Source of the DNA: Ruminiclostridium sp.
GTDB lineage: Bacteria; Bacillota_A; Clostridia; Oscillospirales; Oscillospiraceae
Assembly: GCA_017521345.1 (NCBI GenBank)
Contig: JAFXCU010000138.1
Location: 1-6,709, forward strand
Length of the DNA stretch: 6,709 nucleotides
Reading direction: 5' to 3'
Below the pieces are notes generated by a model. The model was not told where the DNA came from and did no database searches. It saw only the letters and a program-made list of their open reading frames with translations. This document shows, in pieces, positions 6,309-6,709 of the stretch (its first letter is position 1; the number at the start of each line of letters is the position of its first letter). A program made the translations under genes and the position numbers.

Positions 6309-6709
6309 ATGAAAAATGAAGTGAAACACACAGCGCATTCGAGCTACCGCTGTGAGTACCACATCGTATTTGTCCCGAAGTATCGGAGAAAGGTGATATA
6401 CAAGGAAATACGGAAAGATATCGGAGAAATCTTCCGCAAGCTTTGTGCAGAGATGAAGGTGGAAATCATCGAAGCGGAAGCATGCGTAGATCATATCCAT
6501 ATGCTGGTAAGTATACCACCGTATATGAGTATAGCACAGTTTGTAGGGACCCTCAAGAGTAAGAGTGCCTTGATGATTTTTGACAGGCATGCGAATTTGA
6601 AGTATCGCTATGGAAGTCGGAACTGTTGGGCAAGAGGGTACTTTGTGGATACCGTGGGCAAAAACGAGAGGATGATAGCCGATTATATCAAGAATCAACT
6701 TGAAGAAGA
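6309..6709 (+). CDS. tnpA: IS200-like TnpA, Y1 (HUH) transposase, 3' end beyond the window
   Basis: Single-strand DNA transposase; 133 residues are visible and the frame is still open at the window edge. IS200 TnpA proteins are about 150 residues, so only some 15-20 are missing. The sequence follows Salmonella IS200 TnpA closely in pattern: YHIVFVPKYRRKVIY (17-31), the metal-binding HUH motif DHIHML (61-66, His62 and His64), and GYFVDTVGKN (110-119). The nucleophile helix is DYIKNQLEE (125-133) with Tyr126 as the DNA-linking tyrosine. All catalytic residues are intact, so the protein is probably active if the missing end is normal. ATG 6309 follows AGGAGG (6293-6298) by 10 bases; that site is buried in a leader hairpin, implying low translation. 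No accessory TnpB gene is seen in the window, as expected for the IS200 subgroup. Confidence 0.95.
   Translation, partial: MKNEVKHTAHSSYRCEYHIVFVPKYRRKVIYKEIRKDIGEIFRKLCAEMKVEIIEAEACVDHIHMLVSIPPYMSIAQFVGTLKSKSALMIFDRHANLKYRYGSRNCWARGYFVDTVGKNERMIADYIKNQLEE

Larger units (their letters stand above)
6190..6709 (+). mobile_element. IS200-type insertion sequence (IS200/IS605 family), left part only
   Basis: The element comprises an end hairpin (6194-6214), a structured untranslated leader, and a TnpA Y1 transposase running off the window. No inverted-repeat ends or target duplication are expected in this family, which moves as single-stranded DNA through HUH/Y1 chemistry. The exact left boundary cannot be fixed from sequence; it must lie between the SDR terminator (ending 6169) and the hairpin. 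Base use changes here: ATA, AGA and GTA codons become common while the flanking genes strongly prefer G/C-ending codons, consistent with acquisition from elsewhere. Confidence 0.88.

Noticed and set aside
6204..6698. A 164-codon open frame on the - strand opposite tnpA.
   Set aside because: It overlaps a transposase with intact HUH and Tyr motifs and its product has no recognisable pattern. An antisense RNA like that of Salmonella IS200 could exist, but I found no clear - strand promoter.

Overview
The window looks like chromosomal DNA from a GC-rich, low-G+C-phylum (Firmicutes-type) anaerobe, most likely a gut clostridium of the Oscillospirales kind. This rests on the Gram-positive style 5S rRNA, strong AGGAGG-type ribosome binding sites, a DUF2812 membrane protein, strongly G/C-ending codons and many tight intrinsic terminators. 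The taxonomic placement is an inference from style, not from a search.

Layout, all on the + strand. (1) Positions 1-171 hold the tail of a ribosomal RNA operon: a short stretch of the 23S-5S spacer, a complete 5S rRNA and its intrinsic terminator. (2) A nitroreductase-family flavoprotein starts 30 bases beyond that terminator, with no visible promoter of its own. (3) A near-consensus promoter (947-976) opens a three-gene run: a GlmM-type phosphoglucosamine mutase, a stand-alone left-handed beta-helix acetyltransferase resembling the C-terminal half of GlmU (start overlaps the glmM stop by one base), and an EamA/DMT-family ten-helix transporter, closed by a strong terminator. (4) A second promoter drives a DUF2812 membrane protein of unknown function. 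(5) A third possible promoter region, carrying two small perfect palindromes, leads to an SDR-family oxidoreductase with variant active-site residues, again closed by a strong terminator. (6) From about 6190 to the end lies the left part of an IS200-type insertion sequence: an end hairpin, a long 5' leader that can fold and bury the ribosome binding site, and a TnpA Y1 transposase cut off by the window edge.

The glmM and acetyltransferase genes plausibly do consecutive steps of the amino-sugar branch leading to UDP-GlcNAc: glucosamine-6-P to glucosamine-1-P to N-acetylglucosamine-1-P. The uridylyltransferase half of GlmU is absent here and would have to be encoded elsewhere. The other genes are single units with their own signals. 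I did not find an obvious new multi-gene system. The most interesting items are the split GlmU-like arrangement, the folded IS200 leader, the SDR lacking its usual active-site asparagine, and the dependence of the nitroreductase on read-through from the rRNA operon.
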